64,000 bases of DNA, taken from assembly GCA_003344405.1 (NCBI GenBank), contig NOWV01000050.1:310001-374000 (forward strand). Reading direction: 5' to 3'. This document shows positions 40,201 through 53,834 of the stretch, one piece after another (positions within the stretch are counted from its first letter, which is position 1; each line of letters starts with the position of its first letter). This DNA is from Trichoplax sp. H2. Lineage: Eukaryota > Placozoa > Uniplacotomia > Trichoplacea. The translations under genes and the position numbers were made by a program. The notes beneath the pieces are model-generated. The model had not been told where the DNA came from and did no database searches. It saw only the letters and a program-made list of their open reading frames with translations.

Positions 40201-43200
40201 TCCTTCCGCAATTATAGAAATGGCTTTAATCTGTAGAATTTGATTACAGGCATAAGATATATCTATGAACCATTGAATCCTAAATAATTAGAAACTACTT
40301 ATAAAATATTTTAGAGACATTCTTATGTTAACAACCTGCTTGAATTGCAAAGCTTCCATAGTGGAATCATAAGCCGATCTTAGAGATGCAAAGTTAACAA
40401 GAACATCGACTTCAGGAAATTTTCTCATAGCGTCAGACATATCTTTAAACACTATTCAAAATATCAAATATAAAACAGTTATTCCAAATCATGTAAGAAA
40501 CCGTACGTATTCTACACAATTTTGACTCAAGTTCGGTAATATTATAATAGGGGTACCTGGTATGAGAATCTCTTTATGACCCCAATAGAATTTCTGTTTA
40601 TGATCCCCACTATAACAGATGAAGACATGTACATGTAAATAAGCCAATTATTTTTTTTAACCTTTCTTTAATATTTACTGTAAATTATTGTTTATCCGGT
40701 CACCTGAATGGATAAATCATAGCTGCTACCGACCAAGTTTCCCTTGAACTTACATAGTCGAAATCTAACATACCCTAAGGAAGTTGAAAATATTCCGATA
40801 GAATCTTATACCAATAGCTAGATTTAATAATAATGATTAAGAAGAGGTACCAACATTTGTAAAATACCTGCACTGCACGCGGCTGCATGCCCCAAACAAA
40901 GCATCTTGTTTTGTCGGTAAAAACAGTAATTCTACCTCGCTCATTGCGCAATGATTTAACATCTTTATTGTCAGATAAAGCTTCTCCAAAAGAACTAGTA
41001 CGAGACTTCTTATTCGCTGGAGAAGAAAATCCCGACGACGAAGACTGAAGAATTAGGAAATGTAATATAGTATTATCAGAGTTCAATATTTACGATCTTC
41101 CAGGAAATGTATCTTTATGGTCAAGTACCAATCGAGTGTTACTACCTAATATCACTAACACTTGAAAATAATCTTATTTTTTAATATAAAATAAAGTGAT
41201 TAAAATTACATACAGCGCTAGACGACTCCCCAAGTAGCAGACTGACAGTTTGAGTGTTTGCAACAGTTGCGGTATAATCTGAAACAGCTTGCTTCCCTAG
41301 TGCCATAGAAACAATAGCCGTCATATGTGTTTCAGGCCCAAAAACGTGCAGAGGAACACCTAAATCTGTACCTAATCATCATATAATACATAATCGAGTA
41401 AATACGATTTGTGAAACAATGTTGAAGTGAAGTTAATTCTTATCCTATACCAAGGTCACGCATCATTCGTAGTCCTTCCTGGTAATTAGGTCCACCACGT
41501 CTAGCAAATATAGATACTTTAGATTCAACTAGAAGATGGCGAAATTCCATTAAAGCCCTGATAATTCCCTGTCAGAAGATTTAAAGATTAGTTCATTTTT
41601 TTAAATTTTGTTTAGAGTAATTTAATTAAGGAGAGCAAATATTTAATAAATCATTATGAAACCTTAAAAGTTGCAGCAACGTTCGTGAAATTAGCGATAC
41701 CTCCACCGATGATTAATACCTTTCCTATTAAAACGTCCAGTAAATGTTATAAATAACTGCTGTAAAATTTAAAGTACAACCGAACACAATCGTTTACCGT
41801 CAGGATGCTTATGACGACAAATGAGGCTAAGAACTACTTTGGCGTATTCGTAAGTTTGAGATTCTGTAGGTGCTCCAGAATACTCTCCATAGTTGGCCAA
41901 TTCATGGCTAAATCCTAGGTCGCAAATCGTGTCGCTATAGTAATAAAATGTAAATTAATTACAATAACTAGAGGATAGAATAAACCTTTCTAATTTGATA
42001 CTATTTGTAGCCAGTAATACAACATACCTATAAATTACTGAAGCTCCGCCGCCAGCAACCATAGTCCATACTCGTCCTTGCTCGTTTAAAATAGTTAATT
42101 TAAGCGATGCTCCGCTTTTAGCGTCAAGTTCCGCAATATAAGCTTCCTTTAAGAATATAATGTAATGAGTATAAATAATAGTCTAAAAGATGTTATCATT
42201 GAGTTAGAGTTGATCCACCTCTGGATAAGCGTCTCGTCCAAAGGGTGGAGGAAATGTTATCTCTCCCCATTCTTTTTTACATAGATATTCTGCAGTTGCG
42301 TCAATTTTAGCGGCCAAGTCAAGGATATAGATCGCGTTATCGACAACAACTACGCAAAAAATATAAATAAAGTCATTTCATAAATGTAAGTTAAAGAAAG
42401 GAATGAATATATTCTATAAATGAAATAGCTCACCTAAAGGGTTGATCTCCAGGTACGCAAAATAAAGCTTTCGATAGATATTAAACAATGCTACTATAAA
42501 TTCAGCCACAAGTCTAGCATTTATAATATAAATTCATTGAAAGTTAGAATTGTTACCTAATTTGTTTATAATAATTATAATTTAGTAAAGTATGAACATT
42601 TGCGTCCTTACCTTTTGATTGGAGCGGCTACATTCTTTACGAGCTCTTTTTCAACTTGATCGATTGAAGGTAATTTGTTAGCGGCAATATCTAATTTTAG
42701 AGCCTTTATTTCATTTGAAAGTATAACAAGGGCACAATCAGTTTGTTCAATACGCGTTATATAAATATAAAGTTTAATAATTCGATATTGATACTATTAA
42801 AATACAATTGTATCTTATTTTATAAGGTATACCTTTTCATCAACATTTCCAACATCAACACCACCTTCATGATAAAAGAGAATACTGTCACCTTCTCTGG
42901 TTCCATAGATACATAAGTACAGTTCTTGATCCTATTTAAATTTGTAACAAATTTAATATCTGCAAGTATTTTTATATAAAACCACCGTAAATTATACTAC
43001 TGGTCATTTATCCGATTGATATTACTTCATTAAAGTATAGCACTTCGTAGCACATGATGCGAATAAAAGTGTCATCAAATTTAACTTACAGTGAGAGATG
43101 AAACATACTATTATTCAGTAATATCCAATTGCAAGCAATACAAATATAGCCCACTATATAGCACATTGCCAAGGTCTTATTACAAAATCTTACGTCCAAC

Positions 43201-45840
43201 AAACATATTGTTATTTTCTAAAGATTATTTACTTCAGGTAAACAAGTATCACACGTACATGAACAGTACAGTATTGCAAAATGCATCATCTTCGAATAAC
43301 CTCACTTTAAATAGACCGAACTCTGTATTATAAATTCATTCAAAACCGAACCTTTCTCAGGTCTACAGTACTGTTAGCTCTTTCACTCTTTGCTTATTTA
43401 ACGCAAATAAACTGTTACACTTGTTCACTTATATAGCTGATAAAGCGAGTTATCATTTTCCATGATTGATCGCCGCATTATAGATATGAGAAAAGCAATA
43501 CATCTTAAGCCATTCGATCTACATATATCGTAAACCATAGTAGCTGTAAGATTGCCTTAACGCAGACTACAATTACAATTAACGCCTATTTCTATCAAAT
43601 TTTTATCAATTACAATATAGGATAATTATGATACTCTTAAATTAGACTATAAAAGCTGAAAATACCATATGATCATTAAATCCTGACCTGGGTATGCTTG
43701 ACAAATGGCTCAACGATAAATCGTCTTAACGTACCAGTTGCTCCGCTAACCTGAAATAAGGAAGGTAGAATGAAATAAATTTCGGTATGGTAAATACATC
43801 ATGGTGAAAAGGTAAAATTTAACCTTTGACTTTGCATACAACAAACAAAAATACGTTATAGATTGCGCTCTGCAGTGCTTGTACTATAGTAGCTTGTGTA
43901 TGCAAATGTGATGTGCATTTAGCGTTTATTCAATCTATGCAGATTCTAAACAGCTATTCGGAATAGACTTTAAAATACCGATACATAGATCTATCTACTT
44001 CGTTTAATGATACTGTATCTATCCAAGTTATGTGACCAGTGTCCATTAGCGACTTTTAGGGCCTCTCGTGCATGTTACTGTAAACTATGCAATCTGGATT
44101 ACCAGCTGTAATAATTTTACTGTATATAGCAAACAAGATTTCTAAGTAAATGAAACCATACGCCCTATACAGTAAGTAAGAATTAAAACAATACAACCTG
44201 ATAATATATCACATACTCGTATATATATATGTACAGTATATATGTATAATGTAATATTATTTATTGAATCGTATTCCCTATTTTAGACTACAGTAGAGCA
44301 ATAAAATTACAGAGCGATCCATACAACTGTGGAATATCGCAGTCTGCTGATCTAGTACACATACAGTACAAACGTCATCACTGAATGAATTAATTATACT
44401 GTACAGTATCTCCATTTGCAAGCAAATGAGCACAAACACCAGTTTACGTTGATACTGAACAGTAAAGGTATTAAAACAATTTCAATGTCCAACAAGAATG
44501 AGCTAAACAACATCACTTTGCATAAATGCATAATGTAAATTATGTAATTAATCATAAATTATCATTAATGAATTCAAATATAATATAGTGCTGTAACGGG
44601 AGCTATTTATTTTTATTATTTTTTTATTTATTCCATCGGAACAGAACTACACCTACCGAATAGAAAACAAGAACACGCTACGTGAATGGCCTGAACACAC
44701 GTACACTCGTACAGTATGGCATACTGCATGCTTTTCAAATCAGACCTTTTCAATAAGCGTGTATTAAAAGCTACTGTAAATTGTAGTCTAGCATAACATG
44801 TACTACAGCAGAGTTCCTGCAAAAGCCTAGCAAGCTCCCATTTTTCGATAACGATCCTAATTTCTGCCGCACGGTGCAGATGTAACTAGAGCTGTACTCG
44901 GACACTCGATGGGTGTAGTACAGTATAAACAGTCCCTGTATAAGCGGACTGCAAAGCTAACATGAATTCGCTCTATCACAAAGGCCTGAGGTATTAGAAT
45001 CAATGACGTTTCTTAAGCAAGCAATCTACACAAGTAAATTTAATAAGCATTTACTATACAGTGAGTGTACATATTAGATGACTTTAGAGGAACGTATACG
45101 CGATATAGCATCACTAATTTAAAAGAGTTCAAAGATGAACCTCTTGAGCTAGATAAACACGCAGTAGCCGTTGTACGAATTGGAAAAAAAAAAAATGACA
45201 GTGACTGGCTTATTGCATAAGTGAGTAATACCATAGATCGTACTACGCTCTACTGCAGTGTGTATACAGTAGAGAAAAAATTTTTGAAGCTAGCCAACCT
45301 GTATAGGCTTATTCATCCTTTCAGTAATCCATTTTTGCACTTCTGGCCAATCTGCATTGACTTTAATAAGCCCTAATTTACCACGGCGCTTGATCAATTG
45401 ATCCGGTTTGACAACTAATCGCTACATTATGAGCAAAATAGAAAGCAAACTTGTAACCATCGACCGATATATTATCGAATACAGTTTACCGCTATGAGCT
45501 ATGACACTATCCCTACATTAGGCTACATATATTGCAGTCTTCACAGACTGCAATTGTACTACGCATATAATTCCCTAATATAATTTAATTTAAATTAATT
45601 CAGACACAACATCTGCAACAGCCTATCATACGTAGGCAGAAGCATTAACGGCTCACTTAGACTCTTGCATACAGTAGAATACGTTACCTCAGAAGAGAGC
45701 CAGGAACTTTCATCCTGAAGTTTTGCACAATCTAAATTTGATGCAGCAACAGCACTTTTAATAGGAGCTAACTGAGGAAATTGTAGATGTTGGCTTATAA
45801 GTCGCTTGCCATCCGCTTCATAAATTGCCTTAACCGACAT
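37261..45840 (-). CDS. ACLY: ATP-citrate lyase (ATP-citrate synthase)
   Basis: Cytosolic enzyme: citrate + ATP + CoA gives acetyl-CoA + oxaloacetate + ADP + Pi, feeding lipid synthesis and histone acetylation. Thirty-one exons, about 1,096 residues (human 1,101). Coding order: 45688-45840, 45299-45421, 43688-43750, 42833-42931, 42612-42703, 42434-42513, 42219-42349, 42028-42146, 41798-41934, 41663-41724, 41451-41568, 41214-41371, 40868-41044, 40704-40774, 40557-40609, 40336-40451, 40126-40230, 39964-40055, 39643-39829, 39440-39550, 39312-39377, 39153-39214, 38976-39069, 38785-38889, 38661-38710, 38524-38588, 38357-38442, 38146-38289, 37852-38048, 37595-37671, 37261-37358. Phases match throughout. 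Landmarks: N-terminal ATP-grasp ([24 protein letters not shown]), phospho-histidine loop [10 protein letters not shown] (His about 754), citrate-synthase-like end ([20 protein letters not shown]). The linker [10 protein letters not shown] matches the human Ser455 phosphosite region. Confidence 0.98.
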
Positions 45841-48800
45841 GATGTGAAAATTGCTTGTCCGACTGGCTGCTTTGCCACTGCACCCAAAAAAAAAATGCGT
45901 CGACGATACGTGTATTCGTCACACTGCACTCTCTAGTAAGTGACAGTCGAGTAGGTATGAACACCGTCCGATAAGTGACAGTACGTCGTACGATATTGCG
46001 ACACAACCGGGCGCCCTACAGTACTGTACACTGTACTGTACAGTACAGTAGAGTACAGGAGAGCACAGTATGGGCATTGTACAATGTACAGTACAAAAAA
46101 ATAAAAGAAATACTGTAGTGACGTTGAGTTGCGTCACCTTTCTGCTAGATGACAGTATTGTATTGTATGGCTAGCGTCATACTGTGCATAGTGACACCAC
46201 GTCGTCCGCGAAACATGGACGAACGACACGAGATGGTAACAAAAAAAATTGGGGGGGAATTCTTTTTTTTTCTTTCTTTTTTTTGAAATGAACAATAGAA
46301 GAGTTCACTGACCATTTAATGACGCCTGTGTGTGTGTCAGTCATTCGAGCTCACCCCACCTTTTGTGTAAACGATATCACGCAACCTCAGTTTAACAAAC
46401 ACGTGCGATGCGATGTGGGTGATAGTGCAGAGTGCAGAGTGCAGCTCGCAACATCCAACATGAGCCAGCAAGGATTAGTACTGTAAGCCTTAGACCAAGG
46501 ACTTTTAATTTCCAGTAAAGAGAAAAAATTGCGAAAAGTTATTGACCCAACTTGATCGCTTTAACACGGTCTACAGTACGACAAGATGACTTTACTCGCT
46601 CAATGGCAGAGTGTCTTGACTATCATGTCCTATCGTACGATCCGGTCTACTGCAATCGATTCTGAATATCAGTATACCGGAAGAAAAGGGACAAAACGAT
46701 CGACCAATTTTCAGATCACGCCATATCCTGTACATTATTCTGCATGTGGTACTGTCAATAATGTATGAGTATGGGTGTATACTATTGGATCATGTTTGTT
46801 TTTAGCCAATATTCTGTACACTGGAAAAGTACATGATTGTTACAGTAAACCAACGTGGCTTTCAGTCCTTTCCTACTCAGTCTACTGTACTGTATATTTA
46901 TTGCTACTGCACCGTATGGAAAAATCTTGATGGTCTGGACGTCTGGCCTCGACCTTGACTGGTTCGTAAAAATTGCAAAAACACACAGCAAAGTGTCCAC
47001 CAGTCTCGCCATTGAAATCGACTGAACAATACCGCAGGTCTACTAATACGTACTATAAGCACTTATACTGTACTATACTGGATTGGCAACCCTCTTTAAC
47101 GCCCTACCCAACGAGTACATATCCATAGACTACAGTAGATTGCTATACATCTACTAGAAACAGTTAAGCATCAGTGTTTCTAATCTTTTACTGCATACGG
47201 GTGTACGTATGTAGCACAAATGAAGGAACTGATGAATACTGACTGTGAGTGGAGTAATCAGAGACTACTAGCTAAAAATACAAGGCTTTTAGTTAGCGAT
47301 CGGCTCCCTGATACATCTAGTTTTGCATTGTATCTACTTGTAACATTGTATCATATGCTAAGTATGATATATATACAGTATACTGTACGTATGCTGTATG
47401 TATGAGTATATATGTCACTATACTCGTACATGTATATCTACTAGTTTATGACATAATGCACAGTAGAGAACCGATGCGAGAGCATGACGATTTCAATCAA
47501 TTAAGCTTATTTAACTACAAAGTATTACGAAATGTGTGTGTCCATACAGTAGTAGTTTAAAATTTAAGCGAAGTTACATAACTGTCAATAGCAATAAATT
47601 CAATTTTATTTTGTCTATTTTATATAGTAATATATATATACTGTACGCGAATAATTCATCATTATATGATTAATAACAATAGCCCATGAAGCACCAGATA
47701 TATTGGTGTACTGTATAGTGTATTCGTTCATATGTATTTGATTTGAACAATTAAGTCAATATGTTACTGTATGGTGTACTAGCAATAGTACTGTATATGC
47801 AGTGTATAAATAAATATATACTGTACATATAGTGCACACAGTAGAGCTTATGTAAACTGTAAACAAATTGGGGGTTGCTATGGGAACAGTAAAGTAGATG
47901 TTGCGATGCTATTTGGAAGGCAATTGAGCCCTGTGTTGAGTGTTGTTAAACATCTTAAGCCAGAAACATACTCCTCTACAAACACATTCATACTAAAAAT
48001 CTTAAACTGCTAATAAACGCATACAATACTTGTAGAGTGTGCACTCACAATATTACAAACTCTGTCATTATAGCTACGTACATGGCATATTAGTCAGTTA
48101 TGTTACACAAGTAACTAATTATACTATACTCATGAACTAAATCTTTGCTATGCCTGGTAACACGGAACAAAGCGGATAACAGGTGTGCTGACTAGTTGTA
48201 CCAGCCTTATTAAATTACATAAGAGTTATTATCGGCTGTGAAGACGGGTCATGACTGCAATCGAATGTTGATCTACAAGTCTTAATGATAATCATTTCAA
48301 GTACAATCACTGAGCACTTAACTGATGAATAGCAACGCTAAGCTGTGCTAGTTATAGTTAATTCTAACACACTATGACAAGATCCTATCCAACGCTGCAA
48401 GTATAGACGAATCTACAGAGTCATTGTTGGTGAAAGTCCCCACAAGCTACAGCATACGACCCGGCCCTATTCCGTGGCATCAGTAATTATTTATCTAATA
48501 TTAAAGATACTTTAGCTCTTTTAATCGATTTTATCTCAATCTAATACTGGAGTATCTTGTGTGTAATACTCTCTTTTACATTCAAGATTATTATTGCATT
48601 TTTGTTTAGTTCTTTCAACTATTTTCATACTTCATTGGCGTAAATTACGTGTATCACAATATAAACGAAATTTGATTTAGAAGTCTAATATTTTAAACTT
48701 TATCGTATCCGTACTATTCGTTAGATTGATGATATTTAAAGTAAATAAAATTTGACACATCTTTTCTACAAATTTCATCATCATACATGCCTATAATTAC

Positions 48801-49076
48801 TGCAATAGTTAAAAGCTAGACTACAGTAAGTGTTATAATGTTTAGGCTTACCTTGAAGCCTGAATACTGTGTTGCGCACTAATTCACTTACAGATAATTA
48901 CTAATAATTCCTTCATACTTATTTTTCTAATAACTATATTTATACTTGATTAAGTATAGATTGTTAACACTGATCGATATTAAACGATCGATTGCCTATA
49001 CTGGATCAATAGGCTTGCATCTCTGTATTAATTTTATTAATTACAACTTCTAAGTCCAAGTTCAAAACTTACAAAC
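45841..49076. other. Intergenic region between ACLY and the disordered-protein gene (divergent promoters)
   Basis: About 3.2 kb between two divergently transcribed genes. It contains a GTAC-palindrome cluster close to the ACLY start, an A/G/T homopolymer patch at about 46229-46285, and scattered TACTGTA words at 47.6-47.9 kb. No exon with homology or good splice pairs was found. Part of it must serve as promoter for both neighbours. Confidence 0.55.
46016..46094. repeat. Palindromic GTAC/CTGTACAG cluster, 5' of ACLY
   Basis: Tightly packed CAGTACTGTACACTG, ACTGTACAGTACAG and TGTACAATGTACAG words lie about 180-250 bases upstream of the ACLY start codon. Words are self-complementary, so cruciform formation is possible. 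Confidence 0.8.
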
Positions 49077-51489
49077 ATGTATTCCATATCTGGTTTTAAT
49101 ACTACACAAGCATACTATCATTCTTTAATAAATGAGTCCCAAAAGAAAATTGTAGCCGGTTATAATAAACGGCATCGTTTATCCCAACCTGCCAAAGTCA
49201 CCACGTCTATCGAGAAAGAAGAGGACAAACTAAAGTTGCCTTCTACATCTAAAAGTGAACCAAAATCAAAAGCTCCTCATCGAATCGATGATTCTGTATT
49301 TAATCCTACTAATGGCTTTCTAGCACCCGGAGTAAGTGCAAAGCTAAACCTGTCAAACGTAATAGGAATAGATCCGAAAAGTAGGGACAACAAGACTACT
49401 GTAGCATTCGAGAATAATGATACACCCAGAGAAACTGTGAATGACTCTAAATCGAATGATACAAATGATATGGAATCCAGAGTACCGGATGACAAGGGTA
49501 ATTCGCGTTCTTAATTTTTACTGCAATACGTTCTTATGTTATTCATTATGTGAATATAATATGAGCGAATTACTGTAAATTAATTCAAGCAATTTTTTTC
49601 AATCATAACTATAAGAAAAATAATTTAAAATTAATTATATTTCCGGTAATACTCAATACAGATATAACACAAAATATGGAAGTAACGGCAGTAGATGAAA
49701 ACAATGAGAAGGAAATGGTTGAAAAGGTGCTGGATGAAGATGGCATAAGCAAGGATGAAACTACGGATGATGAGGAAGAAAAAAAAAATGAAAGTAATGA
49801 TACATTAGACTCTACGCGCAAAATTACATTTTCTGACATGGAGACATCAAAGGATGAGATAACTGCACCGGCTGAACCAGTGCGCGAACGCCAAAAAAAC
49901 GTTATCACCAAGGTCGGTATTAAAGTATTTAACCTATAGTAGTAAGGAATTGTTTGTATGGCAACGTCTGCATAAACACGCATATACATCATTAATGATT
50001 GCTTTTCATACAAGCCGGTAGATGATAACAAAGGAAATCTAGCATCTAATAGACCTAATACCCAACAAGCAATAAAAGATCGGAAATTAGCTGCTTTAAT
50101 GGCAATGTATAAAACTTCTTCAATCAGGCATGTGATTCAGTCAGATACAATACATTTTTAATAAGATATTTAAGTATCTAAACTACTTCGCACCCGTATT
50201 AGCGAACAGGAGTACAAGTGATAAGTGTATAAAATTTATAATATCAATATCCATTGTATCTATATTTTAAACTTTATTAACTTAAATAACATATGTATCA
50301 ATAATATACGTGTATGATGCACTATTATACAGACAATCAGAAGAAATAAATTGGAAACGACGGTTTACTAATAGTTCCAAGATACCAAATTCAACTAAAG
50401 AAGTTAAACCCGATCTTGTAACATTAAGATTAAATACTCCCAGATATGAATTTAAAAAAGCCGATTGGCAGGTACATTAAATACAAAATCGTTTAGCGAA
50501 TTGTTTATACATTAACAATTTAGATTTTATTTTAGTATCATAATTTGAAATTTCTTACAGGAAATAGGACGAATTTGGGAAAGAAATCAGAGTCGAACGT
50601 CTCGAAACACCAGTGGTAATACACCTTTGTAAGTATACCCGTAAATGACCTCGCATAATTGAATCCTTTCATTTTATTTTGTAATTAACCTTAATAATTA
50701 TTTCAATTTATATTCTCACACCCTTAGCTGTAGCGAAAGTCCTCGCTCGTATCAAATTCCAGGATATAGGTTAGTAAATTTATAGTACTAACTACTTCTG
50801 ATGTATTTAAACAGTACATTACAGTGTTAAGTAATATTTTTCGGTTTAAAGTGGTCACATTAGCGGATATGCCGATAGAGACGATGCTGCGGTAACATTT
50901 TCGCCACGAAGCTTAGTAAGATCACAACCTACTACACCACATGGTAGGACGACAAGGTTTGCGTTAAAAATATACAAACTGATAAATGTAGCTCCTTATC
51001 CGGTATTTATATTTCGAAATAAGTGCTGAACAAGGTTTTTACAATAAAAATTTTCTCTCTAATACTTTTACTCCAGCTGGCCAATGATGCCCGGATATTC
51101 AGGAAATATTATGTGGCCTGAATTTCGCAAGATGTCGAGTACTTCCACGCTACCAACACCAACTACAAGTCTAGTTCATCGGTTGATAAAATCTTACATA
51201 TTGTATATTGTCGTATCTATGCACGGTAGTCATACGAGTAGACAACTTGCATTTACTTTTTGATAATGAAATGTTTTTAAACTCTAAATACAAATTTAGG
51301 CCTTTTCCGAAATCCTCATCAGAATCTCCAGAGTTTGGCCACCAAGCTCCAATGTCCAGCATGATTACATTAACTTCACCACATAATCCATTTAATAGAA
51401 TCGATAGGGAACCATTCTTACAATCAGCTATGTTTGTCCGAAAGTTGCATCAATCACCGCCACGGGTAGAGCGCTTAGTACTAGAATAG
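49077..51489 (+). CDS. Unrecognised, largely disordered protein (nine exons)
   Basis: Not recognised. Exons: 49077-49497, 49662-49912, 50015-50127, 50333-50471, 50561-50628, 50728-50769, 50852-50956, 51077-51181, 51300-51489, about 477 residues, all phases consistent. The N-terminal third is Ser/Lys/Asp-rich. Exon 2 is strongly acidic (DDEEEKKNES). Then comes a more ordered-looking middle: KLAALMAMYKTSSI, EEINWKRRF, PRYEFKKADWQEIGRIWERN, SGHISGYADRDDAAVTFSPR. The Pro/Ser-rich end is SPHNPFNRIDREPF and FVRKLHQSPPRVERL. No signal peptide, membrane segment or catalytic motif is visible. The intron after 50127 appears to use a GC donor. A poly(A)-like AATAAA lies at 51715. Splicing makes the gene convincing; function is unknown. 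It may act as a scaffold, which is inference only. Confidence 0.85.
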
Positions 51490-52094
51490 TAATGAACTTC
51501 ATAATTCATGAAGAAATCTTATAACGAGGTTTCAGAGATTAAATTGCCAAGGCAAAATGTATGAAACTTATTATCGCACATTTTGAACAACTGAGTAAAA
51601 TTCATATCAAATGAAAGAAAAAACGTAAATTACTTTGAAATACCATTCATTTTTTAATACAATACATACATATATTCGCACACTTATATAATAATGTATT
51701 TATATATAACTAATAATAAAAATCATCTTATACAAGAGTCACATGTTATTAATAGTTGTACAGTATCATGTATAAAGAAGTTAAGTTTTTCTTAAGCCAA
51801 TGTAGTAATCAAATCGAAAAAATATTACATGCAATGTTAATCATCCAAAATCGCTAATTGCTATTTACTATTACTTTCATATCGATATAATGCAGAGTCT
51901 ACACTTAAAATTCGAATTATAATGTCGAATGACCTTGCCAAAGAAGTTAAAAATATATGTCTACTCTTTTTTATCCTTCTTTGCCAATACAGTAATGTAA
52001 GTGAAAATATGCAAATACTACTCCTTGAAGATAATATTAACAGACCATCTCGATCTCATAACAGATCACAACGGTAATGCTAAATATGTTAAAC
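51490..52094. other. Convergent 3' flank between two genes
   Basis: A 600-base spacer between tail-to-tail genes. Very AT-rich, holding the plus-strand AATAAA at 51715-51720. No coding exon or repeat cluster seen. Confidence 0.6.
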
Positions 52095-53834
52095 TTAATC
52101 GGCATCACTCAGCCTTAGCCCTTCTTCGAAATATCCATAGTTCTCTTCTTCGTAGTTACCAATATTACAGTAATTATCCTCACTGTCATCGGAAGAATTT
52201 CCACCGTCCGATGATTCTAAAACATAAAGTATTAAAAATCTCCGATTATCAACAAATTCGAAAGAAATTGAAATATTATAAGATTAACTAACGATATTTA
52301 GATTATATCTCGAAGCAATATAAAATTAAACATAGATAAATGATCGCAATATTGCAATTGTCGTGTTGAACCCCTAGTGGATAAAATCTAACGAAGCAAT
52401 TCTAGCATTTATCCTATAAATTTATGACACTCTACATATGTTATATGTTGACTATGGATTGTACTTTACTTATATTTACACCAATAAGATAACAAACATA
52501 CCTTCCCATAAATTTAAATCATCCTCATCTGGATAATCATTTCGCCAATTGCTTTCGTCATTAGAATCATCTTCGTCATAATAGTGTTCATTATACTCTT
52601 TATCTTGCTGCCAATGATCCAACGTTAATAGTTGTTCATCGAAGCTCTCAAATTCTATCGTATTGCCAAGACTAGTGAATTCATCATTCGTTCTATATGC
52701 GCTATTTCGGCACCAATACAAATCATACGTATACTTAGCCTAAATTGACAGATTGGAAGAAATAATACTTCATTTGATGAGCTACGACTTTCATATTCAT
52801 TTAAAACAGGACACAACATCACATTCTTTGATCGGTGCAAACAAAATTGTTTCAATACATTGGCTATCTCAGCCTATGGGCATACAATTCTTTGTAAGGA
52901 TAAATAATTATCTACTTTGCAATCCTAAATGATATCTATTCTAACAATGAACAAATGTTAGGTGAGCTGCACAGCAAAGCAATCATTGAATTATAAGAAC
53001 TTACATTTGATTGTGACGATTCCTCCGATTGCTGTATTGTCATTTCTACTCCATTGCAAGTAATACCACTTTGCATAGCGTAATCCCTCCCTTCAACTTC
53101 ACTTTGTAACTCCTCTACATCTACAATTTCGCAGTTTCCGCACCCTTGATCGATATTCCCACCATTTGATACAATATCTTCAATAGATTGTTCTAGTAAA
53201 AGGTTAAATCAAGTGAAGAATGGATAATTTAAGTGAATCATTTTAGCACATATTGTATAACATGCTATGTTGTAAAGTCATATTGCAGTACATCAGGACA
53301 TCATTAACCACAGGTATATCAAATTTATATAATAACTAGGTAATGATATTTACTACATGAAGGCAGACCTTGAATAGCGATCTCCTTTAATTTAGCAATT
53401 CGATGAGAGACAATTTTAAATCGTTGTTTCTCTCGATGTAATAGTTGCTCTTTCTTGAGTTTTGATTTTATAGTTGCGATGTCGACCTTGTGGTGTTTGG
53501 AGAAAGAACGCTTCCCTTGACTATTGTTTAGCTGGTCTACAACAGTTGTTTTAACTAATTTATCTTCCGTAGAATTGACGGTGCCAATAAATTGAAATAA
53601 CTTGTGTTGATTCAGTGTAGGTTCCTTAAACAATAGCGAGGCACCTTTATCACCCCGAGGATTATTCTTATTTTTGCTATGTTTACTGGCTGGTTGATCA
53701 ATCGCTGCAGATTCATCAGATAGATCTGATATCTTTCTTTTTATTCGGATTAACACTGACGTGGGTAACGACTGCGATTGACAGCTACTATTTCCATCAT
53801 TAGTCGCCATTACTTCTGGTATCTTGTTACTCAT
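52095..53834 (-). CDS. SLC7A6OS: SLC7A6OS / Iwr1 family, RNA polymerase II nuclear import factor
   Basis: Iwr1 binds assembled RNA polymerase II in the cytoplasm and directs its nuclear import (known for yeast Iwr1). Exons in coding order: 53369-53834, 53005-53192, 52769-52873, 52502-52739, 52095-52216, about 372 residues. The N-terminus has SVLIRIKRKISD, the family's opening motif, then LNQHKLFQFIGTV. The conserved core reads YTYDLYWC, then HYYDEDDSNDESNWRNDYPD, the hallmark acidic Iwr1 block, followed by SSDGGNSSDDSEDNY. The second exon is poorly conserved and acidic. The junction between exons 3 and 4 implies an intron of only 29 bases (52740-52768). A 68-base alternative using an earlier donor would also keep frame, dropping 13 residues. 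The start ATG at 53834 is first in frame; a second ATG follows nine codons later. Confidence 0.9.
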
